DNA of 48,117 nt. Source: Marinomonas flavescens. GTDB taxonomy: Bacteria; Pseudomonadota; Gammaproteobacteria; Pseudomonadales; Marinomonadaceae. Location: assembly GCF_004352835.1 (NCBI RefSeq), contig NZ_SJSB01000024.1, positions 1 through 48,117 of the forward strand, in the 5' to 3' direction. Positions 20,302 through 30,396 of the stretch are shown in pieces. How positions within the stretch are numbered: position 1 is the stretch's first letter; each line of letters begins with the position of its first letter. The notes beneath the pieces were generated by a model. That model made no database searches and had not been told where the DNA came from. It worked only from the letters and a program-made list of their open reading frames with translations. The position numbers and the translations under genes are program-made.

Positions 20302-20348
20302 TTTTATATGTACGAAATCAACAACGGTGGTATCGTACATATAAAATT
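20302..20348. promoter_or_regulatory. 15-bp perfect palindrome upstream of the tubulin-like gene
   Basis: attttatatgtacga (20302-20316) pairs perfectly with 20334-20348 around a 17-base centre. It lies about 70 bases before the tubulin-like start. Without a T-run and with AT-rich arms it looks more like an operator or a structured leader than a terminator for the upstream gene, but a weak terminator is not excluded. Confidence 0.55.
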
Positions 20349-20415
20349 ATTAAGATTATGAAAAATGCTGGCTACGCTTACGTAATCCTTCAGTGATTTT
20401 TACAGGGACATTTTT

Positions 20416-22440
20416 ATGAGCCGAGAAATTCTTCCGATTGAACACTTCTTTTATACTGAACCCAGTTTAGAAAAAATTCTAGATAACTTAGATGTGATTC
20501 GTCAGCAGATAAATCCTGTTGTGTCTGATGGTGATACTCATTCAGAGCAGGACTTTCCTTCTGTTTGCTTGGTTGGATTGGGTCGTTGTGGTTCTAATAT
20601 TGCTTTAGAAGTAGCGACGCTAGTATATAACGCTCGCACGAGTTATCTGAATGAGGTGGAGTACCATGAAAAGCAGATGCTTGAAAGTGAACATAAACCA
20701 TTGCGTTGGATTCGCAAGCATTTGCCGATGGATAAAAAATCCAATTCTACGCCTGTTTTTTTGATTGAGCCCATTGTTTTACTTGGGGATTTAGACAAAG
20801 ATATTGAAGGGCGTATTCGTTTTTCTAATCAAGCTGGTCGAGCTCGTTTTTTAGAAGCGTATCGTAAACTTCAGATTATGGATCTTTCCGAAGTGCATGC
20901 GGGTGGTGCAGGTAATGCCCCAATTCTTGGTCAATACTTAGCAAAAATTATTCTTAATAAAGACACCTCCAGTTTTAAAAATGAGAGTTGGCGTCATTTG
21001 CACTCTTACTTAGTTGACTCTTGTGGCATCAAAGCAAACCAATCGCGTCTTTATTTCTATATTTTCAGTGCTGGTGGTGGTACTGGTTCTGGGATGGCTT
21101 CTGAGTTTGGTCTAGCCCAACAATTTTCTTATTTAAGTAAGACATTCGATTACCGTGTCGAAGAAAAAACGGCAGTAGATAAACGTCATAGTTTTGTATT
21201 TGAGCCTATTTTTACCTCTGGTATTTGTATCCTACCGAATATTTCAGGCAAAAGTATTGATATCTCTGAAGCCTTGCATATCAATGCCGGCCGTTTGTTG
21301 ACTAAATATGTATCTGAGGAATGGGACTTTTCTTACAACGAAGAGCGCGACAATGATGAGGCGCCAGAAAATGTGATGAAACGCATCCGTCCCTGGAACT
21401 CCATGATGTTGATTTCAAACGATATTATGCGTTATGCGGAAGAAGAAAATGGCAATGATATCGATGACATCGATATTAATACAATGGAAAAATACGCAAA
21501 CCAATATATATCACAGCAGATATTCAATATTCTTACTGCTCAAGCCGTAACTACAGATTACGATGAAGACTATTTCCGTCGGGCTGGTATTGATATTTCT
21601 GAAACGATTCGTCTGGACGCTAATGACTTGTTTATGAGTCTCGCTGGTCCTGTCGCAGTTGCTTACGCTGAAAGTGTAGTAAACACAAAAGGCTCTAACA
21701 GTGAGGTTGATATAGATGATCTCTTTTGTCGTTCTATTGAATTGCCACATTTTAATGGCGACACTTCTGCTATTGAAGGGATCAGCGTATTACCAGTAGA
21801 GTCTGAACGCTATCGACAATCAATCGTAGATTATCGTAAGAGTGATTACGATGCGAATAAGTTGAATCACCTTCATTTCTTCAAGAACTGTTCTTCAATT
21901 GTTTCAATCATCTCGGTGCCACGTGAATTCAAATTATCTTTTACGGCGATGAATCGCTTGAAAGTACATTTGAATCGTCTTTTTCCAAATACTACGCTTA
22001 AGCGTTATGCCTTAGTTATTGGCGCATCTGCTAATTTGTCGTTAACTACTCTAGTGGCAAAAAGCCCATGTTTGAGTGATGACTTCTTGACCTTAATGGT
22101 TGCTTACATGAAGCGTTGTTTCGCTCGTGATGAATATCGCTATACGGACGAGATTGATAAAGCTGTCATTGAATTTATTCAATGTGAGGATTTTGATGAA
22201 GATATGGTCGATAAGTATTTTATGGAGTATGAAAATCCAGCCAAAATTCTTGATACTAACTGGTATGCAATTAAACCAATGTACGAGAAGAAATATCGCG
22301 AGCTAATTGAAGATTCCGATCGTTTTGTTTCAATTAATGATATTCGTCTTGATGTGAAAAATGTGAAAAATGCGATCAAATATTTGCGTGAAATTTATCG
22401 CCACCGCATTAGTAAAACGAATATTTTGTCTCTTAACTAG
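20416..22440 (+). CDS. FtsZ/tubulin-superfamily protein of unrecognised family
   Basis: A 674-residue protein carrying the GTP-binding signature of tubulin and FtsZ: SAGGGTGSG at residues 218-226 (T4 loop). Other matching pieces are an N-terminal glycine loop VGLGRCGSN (53-61), a T3-like HAGGAGNAPILGQ (161-173), an asparagine in HINAGRL (288-294) resembling the T6 position, and RLDANDLFMSL (399-409), whose two aspartates (D401, D404) match the catalytic T7 loop. It is far longer than FtsZ (~390 residues), lacks the FtsZ C-terminal peptide and has ~250 unassigned C-terminal residues. No membrane segment is visible. The start has aggga upstream. It is followed by its own terminator and has no plasmid-partition partner nearby. 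Superfamily membership is well supported; function is unknown. Confidence 0.8.
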   Translation: MSREILPIEHFFYTEPSLEKILDNLDVIRQQINPVVSDGDTHSEQDFPSVCLVGLGRCGSNIALEVATLVYNARTSYLNEVEYHEKQMLESEHKPLRWIRKHLPMDKKSNSTPVFLIEPIVLLGDLDKDIEGRIRFSNQAGRARFLEAYRKLQIMDLSEVHAGGAGNAPILGQYLAKIILNKDTSSFKNESWRHLHSYLVDSCGIKANQSRLYFYIFSAGGGTGSGMASEFGLAQQFSYLSKTFDYRVEEKTAVDKRHSFVFEPIFTSGICILPNISGKSIDISEALHINAGRLLTKYVSEEWDFSYNEERDNDEAPENVMKRIRPWNSMMLISNDIMRYAEEENGNDIDDIDINTMEKYANQYISQQIFNILTAQAVTTDYDEDYFRRAGIDISETIRLDANDLFMSLAGPVAVAYAESVVNTKGSNSEVDIDDLFCRSIELPHFNGDTSAIEGISVLPVESERYRQSIVDYRKSDYDANKLNHLHFFKNCSSIVSIISVPREFKLSFTAMNRLKVHLNRLFPNTTLKRYALVIGASANLSLTTLVAKSPCLSDDFLTLMVAYMKRCFARDEYRYTDEIDKAVIEFIQCEDFDEDMVDKYFMEYENPAKILDTNWYAIKPMYEKKYRELIEDSDRFVSINDIRLDVKNVKNAIKYLREIYRHRISKTNILSLN

Positions 22441-22470
22441 TTACTTAGATATCGTAACGCGCCTTAAAAT

Positions 22471-22508
22471 AAAAAGCCCTTCTAACTTCTGTTAGAAGGG
22501 CTTTTTTA
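22471..22508. terminator. bidirectional terminator between tubulin-like gene and mrp operon
   Basis: A 16-bp stem (22471-22486 with 22491-22506), four-base loop, A-run left and T-run right, between convergent transcription units. Confidence 0.9.
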
Positions 22509-22541
22509 GCTATCTACTTTCATGCTCTAAAAGTAAAAGGC

Positions 22542-22904
22542 TTATTCTGGTGGGTTATTACGGTGACGCATTTTTTCTATCAAACTTTTCCCGCGTGTTT
22601 TTTCTAAAGGTTTGATGCCATGGTGAATCGCTGTTTTAGCGATCATATTGGCCGCAACAGGAGCGGTGATTAGCAAAAATAAGGTAATCAGCAGCTCTTT
22701 TATAGACACAAAATCTTGCAGGTAACTTTGCAAAATCATAGAAGCCAATAAGACACCTGTGATGCCAAGCGTTGAGGCTTTGGTTGGGCTGTGTAAGCGC
22801 ATATAAATATCGGGCAAACGCGCAAGACCATAAGAACCAACCAGTAGAAAAATGCCACCGATTAATAACAGAACACAAACAATAATTTCGAGATATAAAG
22901 GCAT
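22542..22904 (-). CDS. mrpG: Mrp Na+/H+ antiporter subunit G
   Basis: Last gene of the mrp operon, 120 residues with three membrane segments and the MnhG/PhaG pattern (LLIGGIFLLVGSYGLARLPDIYMRLH, SPTKASTLG). It is a small membrane subunit needed for assembly of the hetero-oligomeric Na+/H+ antiporter. I chose ATG 22904, which has AGGA six bases upstream; it lies eight bases after the mrpF stop. An in-frame upstream ATG at 22949 would overlap mrpF and add an unrelated N-terminus. The operon ends at the terminator near 22490. Confidence 0.92.
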   Translation of the reverse strand: MPLYLEIIVCVLLLIGGIFLLVGSYGLARLPDIYMRLHSPTKASTLGITGVLLASMILQSYLQDFVSIKELLITLFLLITAPVAANMIAKTAIHHGIKPLEKTRGKSLIEKMRHRNNPPE

Positions 22905-22912
22905 AATTAGTC

Positions 22913-23182
22913 CTATTCTATGATGTCGCCACGAAGTAAGTACTTGCATAGTGCTGCGGTACTAACAAACCCTAACATGGCAATAAGTAATGCCGCTTCA
23001 AAGTACAAGCCACTTCCTATGTACATGCCGTACAGTAGAATCAAGGCAATGGTATTTATGTACATGGTATCCAGCGCTAAGATCCGGTCAGATATAGTTG
23101 GTCCCTGAATTAAGCGCCATAGATTTAATATCAGTGCAATACAGATGCATATTGCAACAATAGTAATGGTCCAGATTAGCAT
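22913..23182 (-). CDS. mrpF: Mrp Na+/H+ antiporter subunit F
   Basis: An 89-residue, three-helix membrane protein with the MnhF/PhaF block GPTISDRILALDTMYINTIALI. It is part of the Mrp complex. Its ATG overlaps the end of mrpE by seven bases, indicating translational coupling. Confidence 0.92.
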   Translation of the reverse strand: MLIWTITIVAICICIALILNLWRLIQGPTISDRILALDTMYINTIALILLYGMYIGSGLYFEAALLIAMLGFVSTAALCKYLLRGDIIE

Positions 23183-23661
23183 CCGAAGATCTCCTTGATA
23201 GGGGCTTCATAGCGAGTTTTAATCTCGGCAATTAAGGCTTGTTCATCATCAAGATGAAGTGAGTGAATATAAAGCCAAGTTTTATCTTTTGATATCTCAG
23301 CGCTGACGGTTCCAGGTGTTAACGAAACCGTGCTTGCTAGTATGGTGATTCCTAAATCTGATGACAGATTAATAGGGATGGCAACAAAGCCAGGCTGAAG
23401 TTTTTTAATGGGTCCAATAATTAAAAGAGCGACTTCTACATTGGCCACAACGATGTCTTTCATCACCATCAAAACATAGCGAATAGCCAAAAAAGGTCGG
23501 CGAATTTTGGGATGCTCGTCACGCATATCTTTAACCAGCCAAGGGATGGTGATCGCAAAAAAGGCCGCCAGAACTATTTGACCAGCACTAATAGAATTAT
23601 TGAGTAGCAACCAAACCACAAACAGCATCATGCTGTGGAAGGGCATAGGGAAAAATCTCAT
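23176..23661 (-). CDS. mrpE: Mrp Na+/H+ antiporter subunit E
   Basis: A 161-residue protein with N-terminal membrane segments and the family pattern ITILASTVSLTPGTVSAEIS near residue 105, typical of MnhE/PhaE. It is a non-redox membrane subunit of the antiporter. The start overlaps the mrpD stop by four bases (ATGA). Confidence 0.92.
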   Translation of the reverse strand: MRFFPMPFHSMMLFVVWLLLNNSISAGQIVLAAFFAITIPWLVKDMRDEHPKIRRPFLAIRYVLMVMKDIVVANVEVALLIIGPIKKLQPGFVAIPINLSSDLGITILASTVSLTPGTVSAEISKDKTWLYIHSLHLDDEQALIAEIKTRYEAPIKEIFGC

Positions 23662-25169
23662 TGCATTATTCCTGGCAGTAAGTCATAAGCTGAAGATTGG
23701 AAGTCATGTAAATAATGGGCAGCGTGTTGGGTATAGATTGTCATATCCCCCCCAAAGATAACCATGACCGGAGACGCGAGAAATAACAGAATAACCGCGG
23801 TGATTTCTAATGGTTTTGCCGCTTCGCCTTCTGTTGAGACATTTCCATTATGGCGCCAAAATAGCGTTGTCCCACCCCGCGAAAAGGTAATTAATGCTGC
23901 CAAACTTCCTAATAATACCAACGGCCACAACCATAATGATTCCGCGACAGATTGGGTCGATTGTAAAATCATGATCTTACCAATGAAGCCTGAAAGAGGG
24001 GGCATTCCTATCATAGCTAAGGCACCAACTGAAAACAGAATAGCCAGCAGCCTAGGTTGCATTAATGGTCGTGAATGGACAAATCGGTCTTCTGCTTGGC
24101 CTCGCTGTCTTGCAATCATGTCGGCAAGTAAGAAAAGCCCTGCCGAAGCTAACGTACTGTGCACCAGATAATAAAGCGCTGCAGACGTGGCCGCTTCAGA
24201 ATTGATCGCTGCACAGGCAAGGAGAGTACCACTAGACAGAACAACTAAGTTGCCGATGAGAGTTTTTAAACCAGGGCTGGCCAAGATTCCAATCGTACCA
24301 ACGACAATAGTGAGCAACGCCAGAGGCCAAAGCCATGGTGTGGCTATATTTGCTAATTCTCCAGCGTGATCCCCAAAAATAACCGTATAAACACGGAAAA
24401 TACTATAAATTCCGACCTTGGTCATAATGGCAAACAAGGCTGCCACGGGGGCACTGGCGCTAGCGTAGGTTTTTGGCAGCCAAAAATGCAATGGTAGCAT
24501 CGCTGCTTTTAGTCCAAACACCACTAACAGTAAGAGCGCACCAGTTTTTGCGAGTGTGGCATTCTCCGCATGCAAGCTGCTGACTTTGACTGCAAGATCC
24601 GCCATATTCAATGTGCCAAGCGTACCGTAGATAATGCCTAGGCCAAATAAGAAGAGGCTAGAGCCCACTAGGTTGAGAATGACGTAATGCAACGTCGCTT
24701 GGGTTCTCTGTTTGCCTCCGCCATGAACGAGTAAGGCATAAGAAGCAATTAACAACACTTCGAAGAAAACGAATAAGTTGAAAATATCGCCCGTTAAAAA
24801 CGCGCCATTAATGCCCATAACTTGAAACATAAAGAGAGGGTGAAAATACGCCCCGCCTCTATCTTGTCCATTAACAGCATAAAGCATGACCGCAAACGCA
24901 AGGAAAGAGGTTAGTGCGACGAGTAATACCGATACTGGATCAGCGACTAAAACAATGCCAAAAGGCGGCTGCCAATCCCCTAACGCGTAAAGGTGAACGC
25001 CTTCCATTTGTACTTGATAGAGCAAATAGAAAGCAGAAATCATCAGTGAAAAAAGACCAAAAAGGGCGGCGACTCTTTGTCTTTGAATGTTCTTAGACAG
25101 CGGAGGCAATAGTAGTGCCGCGCCAACAATCAAAGGAATAAGAATAGGCAAAATGCTCAAATGCTGCAT
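23658..25169 (-). CDS. mrpD: Mrp Na+/H+ antiporter subunit D
   Basis: A 503-residue, about 14-helix protein homologous to the proton-pumping NuoL/M/N subunits of complex I. Conserved charged positions are visible in FFEVLLIASYALLVHGG and LLVVFGLKAAMLPLHFWLPKTYASA. It forms part of the ion path with MrpA. The ATG begins immediately after the mrpC stop. Confidence 0.95.
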   Translation of the reverse strand: MQHLSILPILIPLIVGAALLLPPLSKNIQRQRVAALFGLFSLMISAFYLLYQVQMEGVHLYALGDWQPPFGIVLVADPVSVLLVALTSFLAFAVMLYAVNGQDRGGAYFHPLFMFQVMGINGAFLTGDIFNLFVFFEVLLIASYALLVHGGGKQRTQATLHYVILNLVGSSLFLFGLGIIYGTLGTLNMADLAVKVSSLHAENATLAKTGALLLLVVFGLKAAMLPLHFWLPKTYASASAPVAALFAIMTKVGIYSIFRVYTVIFGDHAGELANIATPWLWPLALLTIVVGTIGILASPGLKTLIGNLVVLSSGTLLACAAINSEAATSAALYYLVHSTLASAGLFLLADMIARQRGQAEDRFVHSRPLMQPRLLAILFSVGALAMIGMPPLSGFIGKIMILQSTQSVAESLWLWPLVLLGSLAALITFSRGGTTLFWRHNGNVSTEGEAAKPLEITAVILLFLASPVMVIFGGDMTIYTQHAAHYLHDFQSSAYDLLPGIMQ

Positions 25170-25544
25170 TTACTTTGCCCCTCCTGTTTTTTGGTTAATG
25201 CCATGTCTCGGTTGAGGTATTTGACCGTCAACATGATCATTCCCTAAATCTGCTCTGGCGCGCATGGCTAGAATCACAGCAAAAGCCGTCATCGCAAAGC
25301 CGATAACGATTGCGGTTAAAACGAGAGCTTGAGGGAGCGGGTCGCCAATGCTTTTTGATTGCCCTAACACAGCAGCAGCGTCTAGTTTTAAGCGACCACT
25401 GGCGAACAGAAATAAGTTCACTGCGTAAGAAAGGAGTGTGAGTCCAACTACCACAGAAAAACTGCGGCCTCTTAGTGTTAAAAACACACCGCAGGCGGTA
25501 AGTAATCCAACGCAGAATGCGTACATGCCTTCCATATTATTCAT
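25170..25544 (-). CDS. mrpC: Mrp Na+/H+ antiporter subunit C (NuoK-like)
   Basis: A 124-residue, three-helix protein related to NuoK ([38 protein letters not shown]). I chose ATG 25544, which overlaps the mrpA stop by eight bases; the frame is open further upstream inside mrpA. The last ~25 residues are hydrophilic. Confidence 0.93.
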   Translation of the reverse strand: MNNMEGMYAFCVGLLTACGVFLTLRGRSFSVVVGLTLLSYAVNLFLFASGRLKLDAAAVLGQSKSIGDPLPQALVLTAIVIGFAMTAFAVILAMRARADLGNDHVDGQIPQPRHGINQKTGGAK

Positions 25545-28335
25545 GTTCCTTTTGCGTAGCGCGTTCGCTGGTGGTGAGCTGACCAAGGTTAGCCAAAATT
25601 AACATTGTGGCACCAACGACAGTTAAAAATACGCCGAGATCAAACATCATCGCACTAGCCAGTTCGAATTTGCCAATAACGGGTAAGTAAAAGTAATCAA
25701 ACCAAGACGTTAAGAATGGACGGCTGAATAACCAACTGCCTAGTCCGCTGAGTGTCGCGATACCAATACCGCTGCCGATCATGATTTGATAATCCAGCTT
25801 CAGTCGCTGTTTGATCCAGTCGACACCGTGAGCAATGTATTGCTGAATGATGGCCACAGAGGTGATAAGACCAGCGATAAAGCCTCCTCCAGGCATATTG
25901 TGTCCACGTAAGAAAATATACGCAGAAACTAAAAGAGCGAGTGGCAATAAACTTTGTGAAATCACAGCCAGTAAAAGAGGGTATTTGTCTTCTGACCAAG
26001 GTCTACCTTTGTCATCGCTAGAGGGCATAAATAAGCGCATTCTGGCAATTAACTTATAGATACCGAGAGCGGCAATGCCAAGTACGGTAATTTCTCCTAA
26101 CGTATCGAAGCCACGAAAGTCGACTAGAATGACGTTTACAATATTAGTGCCACCGCCGCCCGTTTTACTGTTCTCAGTAAAGAACGTAGAAATGGTATCT
26201 AATGGGCGAGTCATTAAGGCATAACAAATTGTACCGACTGTGCCGCCGACAAATGCGGCTAACCCTAGATCGCGAACGACGCGACGCGGGGACGACTCTT
26301 TCGGTGTTTTTTGAGGTAAAAAGAACAAGGCTAGGATCAGCAGTATGACGGTTACGACTTCTACCGAGAGTTGCGTTAATGCAAGATCGGGTGCGGAGAA
26401 CTTAGCGAAGGCTAAAGAAACGATCAAACCAACGACAGAGAGCGTTAACAATGCGATTAAGCGACGTCTGTGCCAAATAACCGTCGCAACACCAGCCACA
26501 CACAGGAGCACGACACAGGTGATAGAAAGAGCATCGACAGGAATCTCTGGCCGTTGTCCCGCCGTGGTATTCAGCTGAAGTAGGGGAACCGTTGTCATGA
26601 CAATGGCTAAGAGCAGCGTAAAGAAAATATAACGCTGTAAGGAGCCGTTTTCAGTAAAGCTAATAAACTTATGGGCTTTACTGGCGAGTGTTTGCATTAC
26701 GCGCTCAAAGACAAGTTTCGAATCACTGGTTGGAAATTGGGCATGGAATTTAAAGAAATGTTGACGATTTGTATAAATTATCAAACCGCCCGTCATGGCA
26801 ATAAAGCTCATCAGCAAAGGATAAGTAAAACCGTGCCAAATGGCCAAACTGTAGTGAGGCACATCGCCATTAAGCACTGCAGATGCGGCAGAATAGAGTA
26901 AATTACCAACGATCATGGTTGGGAAGATCCCCACCATTAAGCAAAGTGCCACTAAAATTTCTACGGGAACTCGCATGTAACGTGGAGGTTCATGAGGCGT
27001 TTTAGGTAAATTAATGGGCTCCCCATTGAAGAACACATCATGGATGAAGCGCATGGAGTAGGCGACAGAAAATACGCCACCTAATGTCGCCAAGACCGGA
27101 ATCATCCAAGATAAAGAGCCAAGAGAAGCTTGATGTAAGGTTTCAGTGAAGAACATTTCTTTAGATAAGAAACCGTTAAGCAAGGGCACACCAGCCATTG
27201 AGGAGGCGGCGACCATGGCTAAAGTCGCCGTATACGGCATGTACTTCCAGAGTCCATTTAACTGTCTCATATCACGCGAGCCAGACTCATGGTCAATAAT
27301 TCCTGCAGCCATAAATAGGGACGCTTTAAAGATAGCGTGGTTGATGACATGGAAAATCGCAGCCACAGCCGCTAAGTCGGTCCCCATACCCAGCAACAAC
27401 GTAATAAGCCCTAAATGGCTGATAGTCGAGTTAGCCAGCAAGCCTTTCAAATCGTGTTGGAAAAGCGCGACATAAGCGCCAGTAAGGAAGGTTGCCAAGC
27501 CAGTTAAGCTGACTAACAAGAACCATAAATCTGTGCCAGCTAAAGAGGGGTAAAAGCGCGCCATCAGAAAGATGCCTGCTTTCACCATAGTCGCAGAGTG
27601 TAAGTAAGCACTTACCGGTGTCGGCGCTGCCATGGCATTAGGCAGCCAAAAATGAAAAGGAAATTGAGCGGACTTGGTAAACGCGCCTAAAAGAATCAGT
27701 ACCGTAATGATTGGGTAACTGGCGCTGGCCTTGATCAAATCGCCGCTATCAAGCACGGTTTGTAAACTATAACTCCCAACGGTGTGACCTAATAATAAAA
27801 GTCCTGCTAAAAGGGCTAAACCACCTGCGCCCGTCACCGTTAATGCCATGCGAGCACCTTTACGTGCTTCGGATTTATGGCCCCAGAAACTAATCAGCAA
27901 GAAGGAGCTAATACTTGTTAATTCCCAGAAAAACCACAGCTGGATCAAATTGTCAGAAAGCACCACACCCAGCATGGCGAACATAAATAGAATTAAGTAG
28001 GCGTAAAACTTCCCCATAGAATCTTGCGCGGATAAATAATATCGCGCATACAGAATGACCAACAGGCCGATCCCTAAGATAAGAATAGAAAAAAGTAACG
28101 ATAGGCCATCTAGACGAAAAGCAAGTTCTAACCCTATTGCAGGAACCCAAGGTACGGAAGCAAAGAAGTGTTTACCGCTAAAAATGTCGCTAGCATGGGA
28201 TAAGATCAAAAATAATGTCACCGCCGGTAATACCGCGGTCATGAAGGCGCAGGCTGTTCGGCTATAACGAGCGGTTAACAAAGGAACAAACGTGCCAAGT
28301 AATGGGAGAAAAGGTAGCCAAAGCAAAGAGTTCAA
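25537..28335 (-). CDS. mrpA: Mrp Na+/H+ antiporter subunit A fused to subunit B
   Basis: First gene of the operon, 932 residues. The first ~500 residues are NuoL-like ([53 protein letters not shown] in part). A MrpA-specific C-terminal part follows, and the last ~140 residues are MrpB (LFLRGHN-type block with [14 protein letters not shown]). A single A-B protein with a total of six genes is the group 2 (Pha-like) form. The complex exchanges cytoplasmic Na+ for protons and supports pH and salt homeostasis. The start is TTG with GAGG upstream; another start cannot be excluded. The whole operon has overlaps or gaps below ten bases. Confidence 0.95.
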   Translation of the reverse strand: MNSLLWLPFLPLLGTFVPLLTARYSRTACAFMTAVLPAVTLFLILSHASDIFSGKHFFASVPWVPAIGLELAFRLDGLSLLFSILILGIGLLVILYARYYLSAQDSMGKFYAYLILFMFAMLGVVLSDNLIQLWFFWELTSISSFLLISFWGHKSEARKGARMALTVTGAGGLALLAGLLLLGHTVGSYSLQTVLDSGDLIKASASYPIITVLILLGAFTKSAQFPFHFWLPNAMAAPTPVSAYLHSATMVKAGIFLMARFYPSLAGTDLWFLLVSLTGLATFLTGAYVALFQHDLKGLLANSTISHLGLITLLLGMGTDLAAVAAIFHVINHAIFKASLFMAAGIIDHESGSRDMRQLNGLWKYMPYTATLAMVAASSMAGVPLLNGFLSKEMFFTETLHQASLGSLSWMIPVLATLGGVFSVAYSMRFIHDVFFNGEPINLPKTPHEPPRYMRVPVEILVALCLMVGIFPTMIVGNLLYSAASAVLNGDVPHYSLAIWHGFTYPLLMSFIAMTGGLIIYTNRQHFFKFHAQFPTSDSKLVFERVMQTLASKAHKFISFTENGSLQRYIFFTLLLAIVMTTVPLLQLNTTAGQRPEIPVDALSITCVVLLCVAGVATVIWHRRRLIALLTLSVVGLIVSLAFAKFSAPDLALTQLSVEVVTVILLILALFFLPQKTPKESSPRRVVRDLGLAAFVGGTVGTICYALMTRPLDTISTFFTENSKTGGGGTNIVNVILVDFRGFDTLGEITVLGIAALGIYKLIARMRLFMPSSDDKGRPWSEDKYPLLLAVISQSLLPLALLVSAYIFLRGHNMPGGGFIAGLITSVAIIQQYIAHGVDWIKQRLKLDYQIMIGSGIGIATLSGLGSWLFSRPFLTSWFDYFYLPVIGKFELASAMMFDLGVFLTVVGATMLILANLGQLTTSERATQKEHE

Positions 28336-29008
28336 AGTTTAGCGCCTCTTATTGCGTTATTGTTGATTCGGGTCGCATCCGGGTGTGACATAGCGGTTCA
28401 GGATTCCTTAGATTTACATACTTGTACTATAACGAAGCTTTACCTTAACAGATAGTTTAGAGATTACCCTTCTGTTCGGAAAAGAGCCAATAAGGTCATT
28501 TAATACTGATAAAAATCAATCAACTGAGCAGGGTTTTATAAAATTGATCAGTTATTAGTCTTTTTAAAATTGAAAATATCATGTGTTACTGGCGATAAAA
28601 TGGCTAATAAATAGAATCAGCTCACCTTGCCTAAAGTGCTTTCTAACAGAGCTTTAGGCGGTGTTGTAACATCAGTGTTACGTTAGCTTAGTAAGACCAG
28701 AAGTAATATTAAAAGTTCAGGTAAGATCAGAGCGATAGCAACGCCGTCATCAAATATCAGGACTAGGCAAAATGGCTTGAAAAACCGATTGAAATAATGA
28801 AGGTGAACGTGAGGCTCAACCTGGGTCAGTTTGAGTCCGATATGGCTTGAAATAAGCGATTAATCGCCAAATAAGACGATCAAAAAATAATGATCATAAT
28901 GTTGAGTCGCTCGCGATACGCTTCAGATTGTAGAAAGTAGAATAGCCAACAGTATGGGTTTAATTCATTTGCTTGTTGGCTATTTACCTTCGACCTGTTA
29001 TTGCAACG
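28336..29008. other. intergenic region upstream of the mrp operon
   Basis: About 670 AT-rich bases without a supported gene. It should hold the mrp promoter on the minus strand. A partly repeated phrase (tggcttgaaa ... cgatt) occurs at about 28772 and 28842. aatagccaac (28941-28950) pairs with gttggctatt (28975-28984) and may end transcription of the Yip1-family gene. Confidence 0.4.
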
Positions 29009-29620
29009 CTATTGGAAAAATTGCCACATAATACTGCTGTCAGATCCCATGCTCCACAGCAGAACAACCGCCGCTAACAATACTTCGAGTATTAATAGAC
29101 CAATGCCAAGGGTTGTGCTGGAGAGGATAAACCCTTGCTGGTGGCTAATACCTAAAAAGCTAGGCGTTCCTTTATAGAGTAAATAACCTGTGCAACAAAC
29201 CCCAGCAACGCAAGCGAGTGTGCATAGCCAGATGATAGGGTAGATTGCAAAAAGGCCACTCAAAAACATGGGTGTTGCGATGTAACCCGCAAAGATAATA
29301 CATTCGGGACGGCTAGGGCGGCTTGAATATCTGCCTGCCATCCAGTGAATTAAGCTGCCTACCAAAGCGACAGCGGCTAAAATAAGTGCATAAAATAGAA
29401 TACCAAGACTGACACCGCTGATGATTGATATTTTGGCTGCGGTATCACCACCGAAAGTCCAGCCGAATTGCGTGGTACCGATAAAAGTACTTATGACAGG
29501 TACGGCCGATAGCCATAAAACATGGTGAGTATATAAATGGCTAATGGATTCGTGTTCTTTGTTTATTTCGGACCATTCGCGTTCTGGATGATGAATTAGT
29601 CCCCATACATGATTAATCAT
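29009..29620 (-). CDS. Yip1-family inner-membrane protein
   Basis: A 203-residue protein with a short cytoplasmic N-terminus (INHVWGLIHHPEREWSEI) and five or so hydrophobic segments. The pattern GLIxxPxxEWxxI followed by hydrophobic helices is typical of bacterial Yip1-domain proteins such as YohC. No biochemical role is established for these. It seems monocistronic. The DUF4136-like lipoprotein gene lies 131 bases upstream on the same strand. Confidence 0.8.
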   Translation of the reverse strand: MINHVWGLIHHPEREWSEINKEHESISHLYTHHVLWLSAVPVISTFIGTTQFGWTFGGDTAAKISIISGVSLGILFYALILAAVALVGSLIHWMAGRYSSRPSRPECIIFAGYIATPMFLSGLFAIYPIIWLCTLACVAGVCCTGYLLYKGTPSFLGISHQQGFILSSTTLGIGLLILEVLLAAVVLLWSMGSDSSIMWQFFQ

Positions 29621-29751
29621 GGATTCCCCCTCGCTTTTCGAAAAAAGCCATTGGATTTGGAAAACATCTTATCGATTAAGCCGCCCAATATTTTGCGCGA
29701 CTTAATTTTTAGTATAGGTCTAGATTCAGTAAAAGCAAAAGCTTCACTCTG

Positions 29752-30396
29752 TTATTCGCAGCGGTAGTCTTTAGGCATTTTAACTGAATACTGTTTGTCT
29801 ACCGGGGTGCTAAAACTGGTTCTAGCAATTGCATCCGATGCTAAGAATTTATAGACTTTCCACTGTGAACAATCTTGATGAACGACCGTACTGATAGAGT
29901 CTAAAATAGCGTTGTTTTGCTTGTCTTTTAAGGTGAACTGAAAAGTATAGACATCAGTAGGAATGTTCACAGAGCGATAACCGCGTAACGTTGGTGTTCT
30001 AAAATAATAATGAGTACTACAGACTTGTTGTCCGTTGTCTTTTCTCTGATGGCAAGTGGTGTAAGGTATGCTTCTTTCATTCGTAAAAACAGGGATTGAC
30101 TGCTGTTCAATTTGTTCCTCAGAAGAAAAATTCACAATCAATTTATAATCTGGATCTTTCGCTGTTTCTGAGATGTTAGTAAAGCCGCGAGCTTTAAAAG
30201 CACTAATAATATCAGGCATATAGCGCCTGTTAGTCAGCCGATCTCCTTTGCTGTTTGATACCACAAGAATAGATGACGTTTTCGCAATATCCACACTTGG
30301 ATCCACATTACTTAAATAACGGCCGGACAATTTTACATTTGATGAGCAGCCGGAAAGTATTGTGGCAAATAGCACTAATATAAATAAGTTCTTCAT
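29752..30396 (-). CDS. DUF4136-like lipoprotein
   Basis: A 214-residue secreted lipoprotein. The signal peptide MKNLFILVLFATILSGCSS has a clear lipobox (LSGC, cysteine 17). The remaining sequence, with SSILVVSNSKGDR and an AFKARGFTNI ... DYKLIVNFSSEEQ region, resembles DUF4136 proteins, but the match is by pattern only. The residue after the lipid cysteine is serine, compatible with outer-membrane sorting. Function is unknown. Confidence 0.7.
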   Translation of the reverse strand: MKNLFILVLFATILSGCSSNVKLSGRYLSNVDPSVDIAKTSSILVVSNSKGDRLTNRRYMPDIISAFKARGFTNISETAKDPDYKLIVNFSSEEQIEQQSIPVFTNERSIPYTTCHQRKDNGQQVCSTHYYFRTPTLRGYRSVNIPTDVYTFQFTLKDKQNNAILDSISTVVHQDCSQWKVYKFLASDAIARTSFSTPVDKQYSVKMPKDYRCE

